Shown here in pieces: positions 61,423 through 64,000 of a DNA stretch of 64,000 nt (position 1 is its first letter; every line of letters begins with the position of its first letter). The stretch lies in NCBI RefSeq assembly GCF_000407145.1, contig NZ_KE136475.1:186001-250000 (forward strand), read 5' to 3'. Source of the DNA: Enterococcus caccae ATCC BAA-1240 (GTDB taxonomy: Bacteria; Bacillota; Bacilli; Lactobacillales; Enterococcaceae). A program made the position numbers and the translations under genes. A model generated the notes under the pieces. The model had not been told where the DNA came from and did not search any database. It saw only the letters and a program-made list of their open reading frames with translations.

Positions 61423-64000
61423 AACTCATCGCAATAGAATTGGTTGGATTCGGCAAATGGCACCAGCATAAAATAGAGTTCTTACCAAAAAATCAATTAG
61501 TATTTGGCGCTAATGAAGCGGGGAAATCAACGATTTATCAGTTTATTCAAGCAATGCTATTTGGATTTCCAACTAAAGGGAAAAGAAAAAAAGATTACCA
61601 ACCCAAAAACGGTGCTGCTTATGGAGGACGTTTGTGGTTTTTCCATCCAGTATATGGAGAAGTCCAAGTAGAACGTTTTAAAGGGCAAAACAAGGGGCAA
61701 GCCAAAGTCTATTTTAATAACCAGATGGGCGATGAAACCATGCTGGAAAAAATGATTCATCCCTTAACGAAGGAATTATTTCAGTCTGTATTTACCTTCC
61801 AACAAGAGCAACTTAGTCAGTTAGAAAAATTAAGTGAAGAAGAATTGCAAACATCATTACTTTCTTTAGGGTTATCAGGAAGCCAGCAGTTGTTAGAGAA
61901 TCGTGAAGACTATTTTAAGAATGCACAGACGATTTATAAGGGCAAAGGGAGTCAGCCGCCATTAAATCAAAAACTAGAGGCGTATCAAAACTTACAACAA
62001 CGAATCAATGATAAAGAGCAGCAAGAGCAACCGTTCCAACAACTGCTTAAGGAATTAAGTGCTACAGAGCAATTCGTAGCAACGAAACGTCAACTTGCGC
62101 AAGAAACCAAAAACCAACTAACCTTGGTTGAAAAACAGGTAATGAATTTGCCTCTATATGAAGAACTGCAATCAATCAAGCAATCAAAAACGACAGCTGT
62201 ATTGAATCGCGAAGAACAAGAAACCTTGCTTTCGATTTATCAGCAACATCGTTTTTTAAACGAAGAACTAATGAGATTAAATCAAAGTATTGCTACGCAA
62301 AGTGAGACAGAGGGTCAGACAGATGAGTATCAGTTTTACTTAAAAGAAGAAGAGCAGATCCAGCAATTGCTCAATCAACGATATGATATTGATAAATTAC
62401 TTTCTGAGATTAAGTGGATGACACAATCTCTACAGCAAAATCAAGAAGAAATGTATCCATTGGAAAGGAAATGGGGTTGGAACAAGAAGACACCACCCCA
62501 ATTATCTTTTGAAGAACAAGCGGTCAATGAGATGAGAGAACAAATTGTTGCCCGAACAGTTAAGTTACAAACAACGCAGACTGATTTAGAGCTCTTAGAA
62601 GAAGAAATTGCAACAAGAGAAGAAAATTTAAGTACTTTTGAATCGATTAATAAAGAAATGTTTCGAAAAAATCATCAACAAACGAAAAAAAAGGTTAATC
62701 TTCTATTTTGCGGCTTCGCAGGCATCATTTTCGTATTGAGTTTCTTTTTACCAGTACCGATCCGTTATGGAACATTGGTTTTAGGCTTAGGCTTTTTGAT
62801 AGCAGGATTATTGCCTCTTTTTTATCAACCAAAAGATACCTATGAAAACGAAAAACGACAATGGCAAGAGAAATTATCGCAATTAGATTATCTAAATGAC
62901 CAGTTGCTGAAAATAAAAACTGAAATGAAAACAATCCGTGAAGAGGAAAAAGAAATGGATCGTTTTGTTGCTCAAAAAGTGAAAGAAAACCATTTAGGGC
63001 GAATGGATCAAGTGGAGCTTTGGGTGACTTACCGTACAGATATTACGCGCTACTTGATTTTGATTAATACCAATCAAGAACTTGAACACGAACTGGAAAA
63101 AGACCAAAAGCAAGTGGCAAAATTATCAGAACAAACGGAGCGTTACACGGGACGATTACCAATAGCAGGTGCTTCTTTAGCTGAAAGAATCCGTGTGATC
63201 AGTAATTTTGCTGATAAAATGGAGAAAGTTCGTTTTGCTCAAGAATACCAAGCGGATGCTTATACACGTCAAACGATTAGAGAAGTCAAAGAAAAACAAC
63301 AGCAAGTGGTCAACGAAAGTAGTCTTTTGCTGCAACGTTTTCAGATTGATTCGATCAACGAGATTCCAAATAAGATCCAAGAGTATCAAGAAGCGAATGC
63401 AAACAATAGGCGACAGCAAGAATTGACAAAAATGTTAGTAGGTTTATATCCTGAATCAATTGAGCCGCAACAATTGCCTAAAAAACAAGCGGAGATGGTT
63501 CAAAAACTAAAGGAACTTGAAACGGATATTCAACTATTACAGGAGAAAGAGCAAAAAATACTTTATCAGAGGCAGCAAATGTTGTCAGATGGTGCGCTAG
63601 ATGAACTATACCAAGAGCAAGCAGAATTAAAAACAGAGATTGAAGAGCTGGCTTTAGAGTGGTCAGCGCATCAATTGGCGGGGCAATTATTGATGGATCT
63701 TTTGACGGAACTATCAGAAAAACAGCTACCTAATTTATTGAAAAAAGCATCTGATTATTTCAAACTATTGACACGAAATGCTTATCAAGGACTTCAATTA
63801 GACGATGGGCAATTGATTGTTATTCATGAAAATCAGCAGCGTTTTATGTTGCACGAACTATCCACTGGTACAAGAGATCAAGTAATCATGGCGGTTCGTT
63901 TTGCATTTCTTTATTTACAGGAACAGCGCAATCTATGTCCAATCATGATTGACGATGGTTGGCTGCATTATGATAGTCAAAGAAAACAACAATTAGCACA
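61419..64000 (+). CDS. yhaN: SMC-like ATPase, YhaN/SbcC-like, cut by window end
   Basis: An open frame of at least 860 codons running past the window end. The start ATGA overlaps the YhaO stop, with AGGAGG upstream. Walker A is GANEAGKST (residues 30-38). FTFQQEQLSQLEKL and long Glu/Gln/Lys coiled coils follow. A hairpin of two membrane helices lies near residues 427-471 (VNLLFCGFAGIIFVLSFFLP and then GTLVLGLGFLIAGLLPLFY), a known YhaN trait. More coiled coil follows, and the signature LSTGTRDQVIMAVRFAF and Walker B PIMIDDGWLHYDS lie near the edge. It forms a complex with the YhaO nuclease. Only the last few codons should be missing. Confidence 0.88.
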   Translation, partial: MKLIAIELVGFGKWHQHKIEFLPKNQLVFGANEAGKSTIYQFIQAMLFGFPTKGKRKKDYQPKNGAAYGGRLWFFHPVYGEVQVERFKGQNKGQAKVYFNNQMGDETMLEKMIHPLTKELFQSVFTFQQEQLSQLEKLSEEELQTSLLSLGLSGSQQLLENREDYFKNAQTIYKGKGSQPPLNQKLEAYQNLQQRINDKEQQEQPFQQLLKELSATEQFVATKRQLAQETKNQLTLVEKQVMNLPLYEELQSIKQSKTTAVLNREEQETLLSIYQQHRFLNEELMRLNQSIATQSETEGQTDEYQFYLKEEEQIQQLLNQRYDIDKLLSEIKWMTQSLQQNQEEMYPLERKWGWNKKTPPQLSFEEQAVNEMREQIVARTVKLQTTQTDLELLEEEIATREENLSTFESINKEMFRKNHQQTKKKVNLLFCGFAGIIFVLSFFLPVPIRYGTLVLGLGFLIAGLLPLFYQPKDTYENEKRQWQEKLSQLDYLNDQLLKIKTEMKTIREEEKEMDRFVAQKVKENHLGRMDQVELWVTYRTDITRYLILINTNQELEHELEKDQKQVAKLSEQTERYTGRLPIAGASLAERIRVISNFADKMEKVRFAQEYQADAYTRQTIREVKEKQQQVVNESSLLLQRFQIDSINEIPNKIQEYQEANANNRRQQELTKMLVGLYPESIEPQQLPKKQAEMVQKLKELETDIQLLQEKEQKILYQRQQMLSDGALDELYQEQAELKTEIEELALEWSAHQLAGQLLMDLLTELSEKQLPNLLKKASDYFKLLTRNAYQGLQLDDGQLIVIHENQQRFMLHELSTGTRDQVIMAVRFAFLYLQEQRNLCPIMIDDGWLHYDSQRKQQLA

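Noticed and set aside
1-64000. tRNA or rRNA genes
   Set aside because: No cloverleaf with TTCGAATC-type T-arm or conserved rRNA sequence was noticed on either strand by eye; a tRNAscan run would settle it.

Overview
The window is low-GC Gram-positive DNA. It reads as the chromosome of an Enterococcus species close to but not obviously identical with E. faecalis. The evidence is a WxL/Csc surface-protein cluster, a lysine-type MurE, an EIIBCA sucrose PTS, an EfEndo18A-like GH18 enzyme and strong AGGAGG ribosome sites with ATG, GTG and TTG starts. The species call is inference. No rRNA, tRNA, prophage, CRISPR array or intact insertion sequence was seen.

Layout. 1-2.6 kb: end of a maltose operon (GH65 maltose phosphorylase, beta-phosphoglucomutase, LacI-type MalR). 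2.7-5.4 kb: a lone CopA copper ATPase with its own promoter and operator-like palindrome. 5.4-10.3 kb: nitroreductase with HxlR regulator, a serine hydrolase, an MFS drug exporter preceded by a possible leader peptide, and an AEC permease. 10.4-15.1 kb: envelope and RNA genes (murE facing away from a YtgP/MurJ-type flippase and RsuA). 15.1-20 kb: a self-regulated ABC exporter-TetR operon with twin palindromic operators, NAD(P)HX dehydratase and PepV.

20.2-33.8 kb is the largest accessory block. It holds a 1406-residue beta-helix WxL adhesin, an Mga-like regulator, and a six-gene Csc-type operon (large WxL adhesin, three tandem small WxL proteins, a DUF916 WxL-interacting protein and a small sortase-signal protein). 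These should build a cell-wall complex. 34-36.6 kb is an OpuC-type osmolyte importer. 36.6-39.2 kb holds small membrane proteins and about 1.2 kb with several structured RNA candidates. One of them converges on a 50-codon membrane peptide in a type I toxin-antitoxin-like arrangement.

39.3-48.9 kb is carbohydrate use: scrB-scrR facing scrA-dexB with two matching ScrR operators, then alpha-galactosidase facing an AraC regulator. 49-52 kb: ArgR, a phosphohexomutase and an RluD-type pseudouridine synthase. 52.2-52.8 kb is a 79-bp tandem repeat array. A GH18 endoglycosidase follows, flanked on both sides by copies of a hairpin/ribosome-site/micro-ORF module. 54.4-57 kb: class A PBP and YlbF. 57.4-60 kb: PssA, Psd and a membrane phosphoesterase, implying phosphatidylethanolamine synthesis. 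60.2-64 kb: a YhaO/YhaN (SbcD/SbcC-like) pair, the second cut by the window end.

Terminator hairpins adjoining a short dispersed repeat recur at four or more intergenic sites. Most likely-new items: the toxin-antitoxin-like RNA locus, the duplicated micro-ORF module, the 79-bp array, the leader peptide before the MFS exporter, and a palindrome that gives two convergent proteins the same C-terminus.
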